Positions 18,950 to 27,854 of a stretch of 64,000 nt of DNA are shown here, in pieces. How positions within the stretch are numbered: position 1 is the stretch's first letter; each line of letters starts with the position of its first letter. This stretch comes from CAWAND01 sp963807065 (GTDB lineage: Bacteria > Chloroflexota > Anaerolineae > Anaerolineales > E44-bin32): assembly GCA_963807065.1 (NCBI GenBank), contig CAWDZQ010000003.1, forward strand, positions 1,178,001 through 1,242,000, in the 5' to 3' direction. Under the pieces are notes generated by a model that saw only the letters and a program-made list of their open reading frames with translations, searched no databases and had not been told where the DNA came from. The translations under genes and the position numbers were made by a program.

Positions 18950-19942
18950 CTATTCAGCCAGCGCGCTGGCTTGGGCGATTTCCAAATCAGTCCGAACCAT
19001 CTTGGCCACAATCTCTTCAAAGGGCGTCTCCGCCCGCCAACCGAGTATGGCCTCAGCCCTGGATGGATCTCCGCGAAGCTCATGGATCTCAGTGGGCCGG
19101 AAGAAGCGCTCATCTACGACGGTGAAGTCCTTCGCATCCAGCGACACCAAGGAAAACACAAGCTCGACGAGTTCCCTTACTGAGTGTGTCACGCCGGTTG
19201 CCAGGACCAAATCATGGGGCTCGGGCTGCTCAAGCATGGCGTGCATCGCACGGACGTACTCAGGTGAGTACCCCCAGTCGCGACGGGCCTCCAGGTTTCC
19301 GAGCCTGAGTTCACTTTCCAACCCCATCTTGATCCGAGCCGCCGTGCTGGTGATCTTCCGTGTGACGAACTCGAAGCCGCGCCTTTCCGATTCATGGTTA
19401 AAAGCGATTCCACTGGATGCGTGCAGCCCGTACACTTCCCGGTAGTTGCGTGTCAGGTGATAACCGGCCACTTTTGAGATACCGTAGAGTGACCGGGGAT
19501 TGAAAGGCGTTTGCTCCTTCTGCGGTGTTTCAAGGGCATTGCCGAACATCTCACTCGAAGCGGCAAAATAGAAACGGCACGTCGGAACCAGTTCTTTGAT
19601 CGACGAAAGCAAATAGTGGGTCCCATCTACATTCGTGTTGATGGTAGAGAATTCGTCGTCGAATGAGTAGTCAACAAAGCTCTGAGCCGCCAGGTGATAG
19701 CACTCATCCGGCATGACCCGTCTCACCACGCCAAACAAGCTGGCGTAGCTTTCAAGCGACGCCGCGTGGAGCGTCACATCGTCGAGCACTGCCTCGAGAC
19801 GATGCAGGCGCCGCCGCGGATCCTCGAGAGAGACCCGCCGAACGATCCCATGGACTTCGTACCCTAGATCCAGGAGATGCTCGGCCAAGAATGACCCGTC
19901 TTGGCCGGTGATGCCTGAGATGAGCGCGACCTTGGGTTTCAT
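18950..19942 (-). CDS. gmd: GDP-mannose 4,6-dehydratase
   Basis: A 330-residue extended SDR close to GDP-mannose 4,6-dehydratase. It has 'ALISGITGQDGSFLAEHLLD' (the diagnostic GITGQDG), 'YEVHGIVRR', 'CYHLAAQSFVDYSF', 'FYFAASSEMFGN', the Tyr/Lys pair in 'PRSLYGISKVAGYHLT', 'FNHESERRG' and 'ARRDWGYSPEYV'. The reaction makes GDP-4-keto-6-deoxymannose, precursor of GDP-rhamnose, -fucose or -perosamine. No dedicated GDP-fucose synthase or reductase is obvious in the window, so the final sugar is unknown. Confidence 0.95.
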   Translation of the reverse strand: MKPKVALISGITGQDGSFLAEHLLDLGYEVHGIVRRVSLEDPRRRLHRLEAVLDDVTLHAASLESYASLFGVVRRVMPDECYHLAAQSFVDYSFDDEFSTINTNVDGTHYLLSSIKELVPTCRFYFAASSEMFGNALETPQKEQTPFNPRSLYGISKVAGYHLTRNYREVYGLHASSGIAFNHESERRGFEFVTRKITSTAARIKMGLESELRLGNLEARRDWGYSPEYVRAMHAMLEQPEPHDLVLATGVTHSVRELVELVFSLVSLDAKDFTVVDERFFRPTEIHELRGDPSRAEAILGWRAETPFEEIVAKMVRTDLEIAQASALAE

Positions 19943-19956
19943 CCTATCGGTGCTCC

Positions 19957-21519
19957 TTAGTCAACGCTGGCAGCCATTTTGTGTGCTTGTTCAAACTGGG
20001 CCCGGACGAACTCCCGCAGAGGCTCAGTGTACTCAGGGCGGAACCATTCATTTTCAAGATCGTCGTTGATATGGTACTCCGACACGAGGGAGCCCTGGTT
20101 GTAGTGGCGCACCACAGGATGCAGATAGAAGGCTGCCTTGCCCATCTCCGGATCAGGGTCCCGTTCCACCGAGAAAGGTGACCCTTGATGATGGCCGTAC
20201 TCCAGGGTAACGACGTAGTAATCGTCCTCGTCCCCCAATGCTGAGTTGGGGACGTGGTCGAGACGGATCTCCAAGTAGTGACGCCCCTGACCGGTCTCGT
20301 GGTCGACGACGAAGACCTCCGCCAAGAAACCCGGTTGTTGGAAGATTCCCGCTCCACATCTGAGCCTTTCCTGGATCGCGTCGACGAGACCGTCGGGAGT
20401 GGCCTGGAAGGCCGTGAATGGCCAGGGTTTGTCCAAGTAGCGCTCGGCCAGGATGGTGCTCAGCGTGCGCACATTGTTTCTAAAGCCGTGGATGAACGCC
20501 GATTGAGTCTTCCGGTAGTCGCAGGACTGCATCAGCGTGCCGGCGACGAAGAGATCGGGTACGTTGGTCGATTCCCACCCCGTCGTCTGGGCAGGGAATC
20601 TGCTCTTGATGACCAGCTCGGGCCTGCAGCTTTCGTCGAATATGGTGGCATCGAACCGGAAGCCGGTGCAGGCGATGACCTTGTCATAGTGACGAGTTGT
20701 GGTTTGGCCATTGGCATGGCTGTAGGAGATTTGCACTTCGTAGCCGCCATCGGACTTGGAGACCTGATCCACGCTGCCGTCGATCACGGCATTTTGCGAT
20801 TTGAGTTGATAGGTATCAAGAAAGTTGTTGTTTACGGCCCGAAGGGATCCCACGAAGTGGTTTTCCCAGGCCAATTGCACCGGTTCTGGACTAACCATGT
20901 GGATCACGCTGGCTGAGTTGATAAGGTGATCTGCCGTTTCAAAACCCGAGTTGCCCTTCCCGATTATCAGAACGCGCTTGTTCTCATATTCGGATTTCTC
21001 GAGCGGGTGGGTGCCGTACGTCTCGCAGAGTTCGATGCCCTTGATTTTCGGCAGGTTCTCCATGGGCATGCCTGTCGCCATCACCAGGCACTTGCAGGTG
21101 ACTTCGTCGCCCCCATCTGATTTCAAGTGAAATCCGGCATCGTCTCTCGAGATGTTCACGATTGTGGTGTTGTAGCTGATCGGAAGATCATAGTACTCGG
21201 CAAAGTCGACCAGATAGCGCCCCAGGTCTTCACGATCCGGAAAATAGGACCTGGTGTAGTTGGGCACAGTGAGATCGGGATTGTCACAGATGAGTGAATT
21301 CCAATCCCAGCGCATATTCGTTTCTGGATCGCTGACGCCCGTGTGCACCTTGTTGATCGACAGCAAGGCGCGGTGGCGCGGATACTCCTGGAAGAAAGAC
21401 CCTGCCTTCTCGGCCCGGTCCAGGATGACAAAATCGGCCGAGTACTTCATCAGAAAGTACCCGAGTTGCAGGCCAGCTGGCCCAGCGCCAAGGATGACAA
21501 ACTCGTGGTGACTCTTCAT
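19957..21519 (-). CDS. FOXRED2-like FAD/NAD(P) oxidoreductase
   Basis: A 520-residue flavoprotein. The FAD fold is 'EFVILGAGPAGLQLGYFLMK' at residue 6, and the second dinucleotide fold is 'RVLIIGKGNSGFETADHLIN' near residue 183. In between are 'YPRHRALLSINKVHTG' and 'CLVMATGMPMENLPKIKG'. A late 'VPDLFVAGTLMQSCDYRKT' and a C-terminal region of about 130 residues lack an obvious family motif. The layout resembles group-B flavin monooxygenases and eukaryotic FOXRED2. Substrate is unknown; candidates include N- or C-oxidation of a glycan-linked amino acid or aminosugar. A good ribosome site (AAGGA) precedes the ATG. A 180-base gap upstream suggests a possible internal promoter. Confidence 0.85.
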   Translation of the reverse strand: MKSHHEFVILGAGPAGLQLGYFLMKYSADFVILDRAEKAGSFFQEYPRHRALLSINKVHTGVSDPETNMRWDWNSLICDNPDLTVPNYTRSYFPDREDLGRYLVDFAEYYDLPISYNTTIVNISRDDAGFHLKSDGGDEVTCKCLVMATGMPMENLPKIKGIELCETYGTHPLEKSEYENKRVLIIGKGNSGFETADHLINSASVIHMVSPEPVQLAWENHFVGSLRAVNNNFLDTYQLKSQNAVIDGSVDQVSKSDGGYEVQISYSHANGQTTTRHYDKVIACTGFRFDATIFDESCRPELVIKSRFPAQTTGWESTNVPDLFVAGTLMQSCDYRKTQSAFIHGFRNNVRTLSTILAERYLDKPWPFTAFQATPDGLVDAIQERLRCGAGIFQQPGFLAEVFVVDHETGQGRHYLEIRLDHVPNSALGDEDDYYVVTLEYGHHQGSPFSVERDPDPEMGKAAFYLHPVVRHYNQGSLVSEYHINDDLENEWFRPEYTEPLREFVRAQFEQAHKMAASVD

Positions 21520-21700
21520 GGCAATTCCTTTCTCAAAAAAACACGTCGTGGGCTGGAAAAACCAACCAAACAGCAGGCGGATGTCCGAAGCTCGCGGACG
21601 GGCCAGGACCCGTGATCACGCTCAGCCGGAGCTTCAGCGAATCAGTTGAATAGAGAAATTCGAAAGGGGCTCGGAGGGTCCGGTTGAAAAGGGGATTATG

Positions 21701-22765
21701 TCAGGCCACATGCTGGCCATCGGCTTTGGTCTTCAACTGCAGGATAGACTGGCTGAACGTTGGTCCCAACATGTACAGCAGGCCGAGTGCCCACGCCTTT
21801 ATGTCCAGTGGGTTGCGCCCGACAGCCAACCTGAGCCATCCACCTATGGACGTGTTCGGGTGGCCATCTGACAGCGCCCGACTGGCCATTAGGCGTAGAA
21901 GTCTCGCCTGAGTCCGGTTGGACAAACCGAGAAACTGTTCGGAACGGACTGTTCGGTTTTGCTCATCCGGCCGGTCGACGAGCTGATTGATGAGCAGATC
22001 AAAGAACACGTCTGCACGCGTTGCCTCTGAGCATTCCCCAAATCGCCCGCAGCCGATCGCCTTTGACCTGCACCGCGCGAGATACTCCCTTCGGTGCCCG
22101 TCATCTACGGAGAAGGTGATGCTCGAGGCATGCACACGATACTCACATGTAGGCAGATTGAGGTAGCCGAACTGACCCACCTCGGCCACATGAACCAGAA
22201 AATCCCAATCCGGACCGATGATGATCTCGGGATCGAAGCGCAGCCCGTTCTCCTCGATCAAACTCCGGCGCATCACAACGCAGATGGGGGGGCCAAACAC
22301 GTCCGAAGCCCGCACCACCTGCTCGAAGATGTCACCTCTAAAGGGGCCGCGCCGGCGGCTGCTGAGTTTGGACCCCCGATGGCCATCATCGTCAATGTGG
22401 TATCCATCGGTGTAGACCGCATCATCCGCCCCACGATCACATAGATGGCCCACGGTGCGTACCAGATGATCGGGCAAGAAACGATCGTCGGCGTCCAGGA
22501 AGGCTACGAACTCGCCTTGAGCAAGGTCAAGAGCCCGGTTCCTGGCCGCCGCCTCACCGGCACTCCTCTGGGAGACCAAAGTAATGCGTTCATCTGAGAT
22601 ACTGGACACAATCCGGGCCGTTTCATCCGTCGACCCGTCGTCCACGACCAGCAGCTCCCATTCCGCATAGGTCTGACTCAAGAGGCTGTTGATAGCCTCT
22701 TCGACCAACTTCTCTGCGTTGTGCGCCGGCATCATCACGCTGACCAATCCACGGCTTCCGGTCAT
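21701..22765 (-). CDS. GT2 family glycosyltransferase
   Basis: A 354-residue GT2 enzyme. I used the ATG at 22765 (MTGSRGLVSVMMPAHNAEKL), preceded by GGAG; an upstream GTG at 22786 abuts the previous stop and is less likely. Catalytic-domain motifs are 'WELLVVDDGSTDETARIV', 'AAARNRALDLAQGEFVAFLD' and 'LDADDRFLP' (DxD). The C-terminal 130 residues are helical and unassigned, with a hydrophobic stretch 'WALGLLYMLGPTFSQSILQL'. It adds one sugar of the glycan; the donor is not recognisable. Confidence 0.92.
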   Translation of the reverse strand: MTGSRGLVSVMMPAHNAEKLVEEAINSLLSQTYAEWELLVVDDGSTDETARIVSSISDERITLVSQRSAGEAAARNRALDLAQGEFVAFLDADDRFLPDHLVRTVGHLCDRGADDAVYTDGYHIDDDGHRGSKLSSRRRGPFRGDIFEQVVRASDVFGPPICVVMRRSLIEENGLRFDPEIIIGPDWDFLVHVAEVGQFGYLNLPTCEYRVHASSITFSVDDGHRREYLARCRSKAIGCGRFGECSEATRADVFFDLLINQLVDRPDEQNRTVRSEQFLGLSNRTQARLLRLMASRALSDGHPNTSIGGWLRLAVGRNPLDIKAWALGLLYMLGPTFSQSILQLKTKADGQHVA

Positions 22766-22786
22766 CTTGGGCTCACTCCTAGCCAC

Positions 22787-24037
22787 CTACAACCGTAGGC
22801 CCAGGTGATCAGGCAGGCAGCCCATCAGCGCCTCTTCCATAGCACGCGCCGTGTGATCCCAGCCATGGCTTGTTTCGGCTTCAATTCGGGCCCGCCGCCC
22901 CATCTCACGTCGCAGGATGAAATTCCGTCCCAGATCGACCATCGCTTCAGCCAGGCTGTCACCGTCGCATGGTGGTACGACCATTCCGATCGGACCGGAA
23001 GTCACCGAAGCCGGCTGCCCATCTATGCCGGAAGCGACGACAGCCAGCCCGGCGGCTTTGTAGTCAAAGATCTTCAACCCTTCGAACTCGGACCAACCGC
23101 AATAGGGGGATAACCCGATGTCTGCTTGTGCGAGCAGAGGTGCGTAGGCTTCCGGCGCCATGGCCCCCACAAATCGTGCATGATTTCCCAAGCCCAGATC
23201 AAGAGCGAGATCCTTGGCCGCGTCTTGTCCCGGTCCGTCCCCAATGAGCGTGAGCGCAGAGTCAGGCAGCCTACTTCGAACCCCGCTGAACACACTCAGA
23301 AGCGTTTCAACACCCTGCCAGGGTTGAAATCCGCCCAGGTAGATAAATTGAACGCTCGAACCCATTGCGATGGTTTCATCAAAGCAACGAAGGTCGCGCC
23401 TGTGAAGGAGATCAAGCAAACCTGTCCCGTTTTGAACGGTGACAACCTTGGCCTCCGGGATCCCCCAACGAGTGACAAGTTGCTTATGCCAGCCTTCACC
23501 ACTGGCTACAATCTTCGATGTGCGGTGGAGTGTCTTGTGCATGAGTTGGATCGATCCCCACCGTTGAACCCCGCTTGGCGCCATCCCCTTGGCATCTAAA
23601 TCGTGCAAGGGATCGCCGTTGTACTCAATGACGTGAGGTTTGCCGAGCCGCCTCGCCGCCCAATTTCCACCGTAGCCGGTCCAACTCAACCGCTCCAAGA
23701 TCACATCAACATCCTCCAAAGACGCCTGGCAAGCACGCGCGAACCGCTGACTTTCAAACAGGTTCAGATACGGAAGCCCAAGCTGTCGTTGGACTCGGCG
23801 AATGGCTCGTTCAGCTGTGCTTGGTCTCAGATTCAAGTCGGATGCGCTCCACAAGATGCCTTGCTGACCTTGCATTCGCTCCCCGATGTAGACAGACCCA
23901 TCCTTGGACATCACGACCCTCACCCGATGACCAATTCGTTCCAAATGGTCGACGAGATGGCTGACGTGAATCGCGGGTCCGTTGGCCGCACCCGGGCCGA
24001 GATCAAAACCTTGCTGCAACAGGTAGCCGATTTTCAA
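22787..24037 (-). CDS. GT4 family glycosyltransferase
   Basis: A 416-residue GT-B enzyme starting MKIGYLLQQGFDLGPGAANG. Acceptor-domain features include 'GPAIHVSHLVDHLERIGHRV' and 'VIEYNGDP'. The donor domain has 'FIYLGGFQPWQGVETLLSVF', 'LTLIGDGPGQDAAKDLA', 'ARFVGAMAPEAYAPLLAQAD' and 'EGLKIFDYKAAGLAVVASGI'. It ends six bases after the previous gene's start region in the same direction, within the minus-strand operon. Substrates unknown. Confidence 0.92.
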   Translation of the reverse strand: MKIGYLLQQGFDLGPGAANGPAIHVSHLVDHLERIGHRVRVVMSKDGSVYIGERMQGQQGILWSASDLNLRPSTAERAIRRVQRQLGLPYLNLFESQRFARACQASLEDVDVILERLSWTGYGGNWAARRLGKPHVIEYNGDPLHDLDAKGMAPSGVQRWGSIQLMHKTLHRTSKIVASGEGWHKQLVTRWGIPEAKVVTVQNGTGLLDLLHRRDLRCFDETIAMGSSVQFIYLGGFQPWQGVETLLSVFSGVRSRLPDSALTLIGDGPGQDAAKDLALDLGLGNHARFVGAMAPEAYAPLLAQADIGLSPYCGWSEFEGLKIFDYKAAGLAVVASGIDGQPASVTSGPIGMVVPPCDGDSLAEAMVDLGRNFILRREMGRRARIEAETSHGWDHTARAMEEALMGCLPDHLGLRL

Positions 24038-24043
24038 TGGGGG

Positions 24044-25048
24044 TTAACTCGCGTTCGCCCGCTCTCTACCCACATCCTCCACGATAGCTCGAATGTGCCG
24101 CTTGGTATCTTCGATGTTGAAGTTCTGGACGACACGCTGGCGTTGGAGCCTTCGGATCTCTGCCCGCTTGGCAGGGGATTGGTCGGCGTAGAAGTGAATT
24201 CTTGTGATCAGCTCTTGGTCGGTCATGAACAGGTGATCACCATCCAGCAGCTCATCCGCCCCGTCCCACTTGTGGGAAAGACAGTATCGGCCCGAGGCAA
24301 TGGCTTCCATGGGAGAGACCTGCAACCCTTCCGAATACGAGTTTGAGATGAAAATGTCGATGTTCCGGTACCAAGCCGATGGGTCTTCCACGTGCCCATA
24401 GAACTTCACTTTTTCCGACAATCCCAGACGAGCCACCAGATCATGGAGGGCGAACTCATAGTCCGGAAATCGCGGATGCTGGCGGCCTCCAATATGGAGA
24501 CGGAAGGGACCCCTTGCTTGATCGAGCTGGGAAAAGGCCAGAATGAGCTCGTACACTCTCTTCCTGGGTGAGAGATGGCACAATGTCCCCAGGTCTCCCG
24601 AGAAAGGTCGCTCCTCGACTTCAAGCTGTTCTAGATCAACCGCCTCAGGGATGACAACGATCTTGCACTCTTGATCAGGAAAGCGGTTGAGGAATTCTCG
24701 GCGCTTCGCCTCACTCACAAGGATCACCCGATCGACGGCGTCCCATTTGATGCGGTCGGCCCACTGATACATTTCGTACCGATGGAGACGCGTGACGATT
24801 CCACAAGATTTGGGCATATGCGTGGCCTTGGCCAGCAATTCGCTGGCCCACTCAAAAAAGACCACCGAGTTGCTCCGCAAAAGCCTGCCCAAGTCACGAT
24901 TGAGTTGCCGTCTGTTGAGCCGATGGCTGAGAACCGGGGATGCAATCGTTTGACGCCGGAAGAGCTCGGTCTGATGGTGCTTGGCCAGTTCGTCATAAAC
25001 GGGGCCGAAGAATGCCCACGATTCCTCATTCACGACGCCAAGCTTCAT
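24044..25048 (-). CDS. GT4 family glycosyltransferase
   Basis: A 334-residue GT-B enzyme. I chose the ATG at 25048 (MKLGVVNEESWAFFGPVYDE) because the preceding 13 residues are not family-like. It has 'IVTRLHRYEMYQWADRI', 'RVILVSEAKRREFLNRFP', 'GTLCHLSPRKRVYELILAFS', 'VKFYGHVEDPSAWYRNIDIF' and 'SEGLQVSPMEAIASGRY'. It is shorter than its neighbours, with a compact N-terminal domain. It follows the Cys-less asparagine-synthase homologue by 57 bases. Confidence 0.9.
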   Translation of the reverse strand: MKLGVVNEESWAFFGPVYDELAKHHQTELFRRQTIASPVLSHRLNRRQLNRDLGRLLRSNSVVFFEWASELLAKATHMPKSCGIVTRLHRYEMYQWADRIKWDAVDRVILVSEAKRREFLNRFPDQECKIVVIPEAVDLEQLEVEERPFSGDLGTLCHLSPRKRVYELILAFSQLDQARGPFRLHIGGRQHPRFPDYEFALHDLVARLGLSEKVKFYGHVEDPSAWYRNIDIFISNSYSEGLQVSPMEAIASGRYCLSHKWDGADELLDGDHLFMTDQELITRIHFYADQSPAKRAEIRRLQRQRVVQNFNIEDTKRHIRAIVEDVGRERANAS

Positions 25049-25105
25049 CGGCGAGAGACCCCACGCCCCACTCCGGAGCGCTCGCATGACTTGGACTCCA
25101 ATGGC

Positions 25106-26965
25106 CTAGGCATGGATATACATCCTGTGCCACAGCTCCAGCGAAGCCAGGGCACCCAGGCGAACGGCATGGTTCTCTCCAGCCATGTGGCGCTGGACAA
25201 GTGTCCGCACATACGCCGGCATGAAGTATCCTCGGCCGAGTGCGGTTTCACTTAACAGAAGGTCGTGGATCCACTCTCTCAGTTCATGTCGAAACCAGCG
25301 ATTGTAGTCCTTGTAGGGCTTGGTCGCAGGACCCGCAAGCCAACCCAAGCCTCGCTGCCTCAAATGCCACTGCACCAACTCCCAGGCCCTGAGTGAAACG
25401 TCCCGGAAACATTCGACGACGGGGCGACCCGTAGTTGTGGTCGGCACTTGCGAGAGCTCGGGATAGGCCCGCCGGAAGGCTTCGAACATGACTTCCCTCC
25501 CCAGACACAAGCCGGGGGGAACGGACAATGAGAAATCCACCAACTCATTGTCGGCAAACGGCAATCTCACGACAGCCCTGTCTCGAAGCACAAGCACCCC
25601 ATTCAAGGTCATCCTTGGAACTCGTTGCGTGAAATCGAAGTAGATCCTTTGCTGGGCGAGGTCATTTGCACCGGATGAAGCGATGACAGACCGGTAATCT
25701 TCCGGAACACCATCACCCACAGCTTCGCGGAACGCGGGCGACAGAAGGTTTTCATGCTCGGGGAGATCAAAGGTCAACACATCGTAGTCACGGTAGGCCT
25801 GCATGTGAACCAAGTAGGCATCTTCGGGGGCATAATGAGCCCAATAACGAGGTCGGAGGCCGAAGCCGAACATGGCGTCGCCGAGAAAACCCTTGAACAA
25901 CACCGGACTATGCACAACCGTCTCATCCAGTGTTGCGAGCGCGTGCAGATTGACAATATTCGACATGCCATCGGTTATTCGCACGCCTCGTTGTGCCTGG
26001 TCGAGCAACCAGTCCGGTCTGAGTTCGTAGAATCGGTGCTTGGAGCCCACCATCCGAGCGGATTCCCTGGCGTATCGAGCGTCATCGCATTTCGGGATGC
26101 CCCAGCTGAAGGTCGACAAGGCGTCGTTGGGCAATTGTTCGGCCATGGTCGCCAGAAGTGCTCTGGAGTCCAGGCCACCACTGAGGAGGAGGCCGGCGCC
26201 CCTGCCCTCGTCCAGTCTTCTCCCGACGGCTCGCCGCAGGATGGGGATAAGCTCGTCGAAAAAGGAGGCTTCGCTGAAGGGACGGTGCTGCACCTGCGGA
26301 CGAGGGGCCCAGTACTGATCCAGCCTGATCGAGTTCCCCTGGAAAATCAATATGGAGCCCTGGGGCAGAAGCGACACTGCTTCGAGCAGGGTGCGCTGTC
26401 CGAGTACGTGGTCATGGGTTAAGAAGTCCGCCATCGCCACAGCGTCGATCTTCCGGCTCACCCTCTTGTCGGCCAGAATGGCTCGCACTCCGGAGGCGAA
26501 GACCAGACCCTCGGGGACCTCGGCATAGTAGAGCGGTTGCAGACCCAGTCGGTCGTTGAAGAGGATGAGCGCCCGCTCGGACCTGTCCCAAATAGCCCCG
26601 GCAAATGAACCATCCACATGCCCCAAATCTGACAAGGCGCCGCGTCGATATAGCGCCAGCAGCGTGCTCTCCAGGCTCTCGTCGTCTTCAAGAGCAGCTT
26701 GAGCCTCTTTCAATGCCGGGGAAGCGGGACAGATGCCGTAGACTTCGCCTTCCACCACGATACCTAGACTACCGTCTGAAGACCAAAAGGGTTGCCGGCC
26801 AGGATTCATCACGCCCAGGCTGACCCTCCCCAGGCCAAAGTCCTGTTCCGGGTGGAGATCACGGGTGAAGGCTCCTGACGGCTCAAGCGAAGTCGCCATC
26901 TGGTGGATTAACAGCTCAGATTGTTCAGCACCCTGATTTCCTGCAAAGCCAATCAAACCGGGCAT
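25106..26965 (-). CDS. Asparagine synthase-like ATP-dependent ligase lacking the glutaminase Cys
   Basis: A 619-residue two-domain protein of the asparagine synthase family. The N-terminal Ntn-type domain starts MPGLIGFAG instead of MCG, so the catalytic Cys is absent. The glutamine-binding NGE is also changed ('VEGEVYG'). The C-terminal synthetase domain keeps the PP-loop 'GLLLSGGLDSRALLATMAEQ'. It should therefore adenylate a carboxylate but use free ammonia or another amine rather than glutamine. Similar proteins occur in lasso-peptide and exopolysaccharide loci. An amide-forming step on a glycan-linked carboxylate is plausible, but not shown. Compare the intact homologue at 38544-40514. 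Confidence 0.88.
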   Translation of the reverse strand: MPGLIGFAGNQGAEQSELLIHQMATSLEPSGAFTRDLHPEQDFGLGRVSLGVMNPGRQPFWSSDGSLGIVVEGEVYGICPASPALKEAQAALEDDESLESTLLALYRRGALSDLGHVDGSFAGAIWDRSERALILFNDRLGLQPLYYAEVPEGLVFASGVRAILADKRVSRKIDAVAMADFLTHDHVLGQRTLLEAVSLLPQGSILIFQGNSIRLDQYWAPRPQVQHRPFSEASFFDELIPILRRAVGRRLDEGRGAGLLLSGGLDSRALLATMAEQLPNDALSTFSWGIPKCDDARYARESARMVGSKHRFYELRPDWLLDQAQRGVRITDGMSNIVNLHALATLDETVVHSPVLFKGFLGDAMFGFGLRPRYWAHYAPEDAYLVHMQAYRDYDVLTFDLPEHENLLSPAFREAVGDGVPEDYRSVIASSGANDLAQQRIYFDFTQRVPRMTLNGVLVLRDRAVVRLPFADNELVDFSLSVPPGLCLGREVMFEAFRRAYPELSQVPTTTTGRPVVECFRDVSLRAWELVQWHLRQRGLGWLAGPATKPYKDYNRWFRHELREWIHDLLLSETALGRGYFMPAYVRTLVQRHMAGENHAVRLGALASLELWHRMYIHA

Positions 26966-27037
26966 TTGTGTACCAGCCTGTGAGAAATGATCGTTATGAG
27001 TGATGCCTGGGTAACAAAAGGAGACATGGTGGCGTCT

Positions 27038-27787
27038 CTAACCGCCCACGAGTAAGTTTTCATCGAACATCGGACCGTACTCGGTGTCTCGATGCCGATC
27101 CCTCAGCTCATCGAAGTTCAAGAGAACTTCCCGCAGATCGTCACTCGTGTTCTTGAGAGTCTTGGCCCTCACCGGCCGCACCGGGATGCGGAGAAACGAG
27201 AAGACATTTGCCAGGGTCCCGTCGCGGTCGAGAAGCAGGTCCTCATAGGCGATCTTGAGGGTAGGTTGGCCGATCCTATCAACGAATTCGTCGAGCTGGC
27301 GCTCGGCGAGTGCTCGTTCGAACAACAACTTGTCCAGTTCCTCCCCTTTGACCTGAAGAGGTGGCATACGATCCGACTCATCATAGAGGTTCCAATTGCC
27401 GGATCGGTCATGTAGTCGGCGGGCATTGACCTTGGAGATCACTGCCTTGACGTGATTCTGGCGGTGAAGCTGAATGATGTGACAATTCACACTCTGGACC
27501 AACTTGATGAAACCGGCCGGGTCCAGCACATCAACAATCTTCGTCTTGAATCCCAACGCGCCATGCCGACTAATCCAGCTTGGGTTGAAGAAAGTGCTTG
27601 CCCATTCAAGCTGATCCTTGCCACTTCTCCCCTTCTTCTTCATCACGGCAAATCTCTCATAAACAGCTTTGACGTGTGGATGGGAGATGAGCAAACTGGT
27701 TAGGTATGTACTTCCATCCCTTTCGACGAAGAGGATGACGAAACGAGTTGTGCGACTTCGAAGGTACAGGCCACCAGGAAGGGTCAT
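27038..27787 (-). CDS. Sulfotransferase-like protein
   Basis: A 249-residue protein. I used the ATG at 27787 (MTLPGGLYLRSRTTRFVILF). 'FVILFVERDGSTYLTSLLIS' matches the 5'-phosphosulfate loop of Stf0-type sulfotransferases, though its Ser/Thr residues are shifted. 'CHIIQLHRQNHVKAVISKVN' fits the 3'-phosphate segment, and 'LKIAYEDLL' is typical of the C-terminal part. PAPS-dependent sulfation of the glycan is the best guess. The loop differs enough from 7927-8763 that the two are not recent duplicates. Confidence 0.8.
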   Translation of the reverse strand: MTLPGGLYLRSRTTRFVILFVERDGSTYLTSLLISHPHVKAVYERFAVMKKKGRSGKDQLEWASTFFNPSWISRHGALGFKTKIVDVLDPAGFIKLVQSVNCHIIQLHRQNHVKAVISKVNARRLHDRSGNWNLYDESDRMPPLQVKGEELDKLLFERALAERQLDEFVDRIGQPTLKIAYEDLLLDRDGTLANVFSFLRIPVRPVRAKTLKNTSDDLREVLLNFDELRDRHRDTEYGPMFDENLLVGG

Positions 27788-27854
27788 ATTCTGTCTCGTT
27801 GAATGGAGTGAGTTACCAGGGTCTCGTGGTACCGCAGCGAGGGGAAGAACCAAT

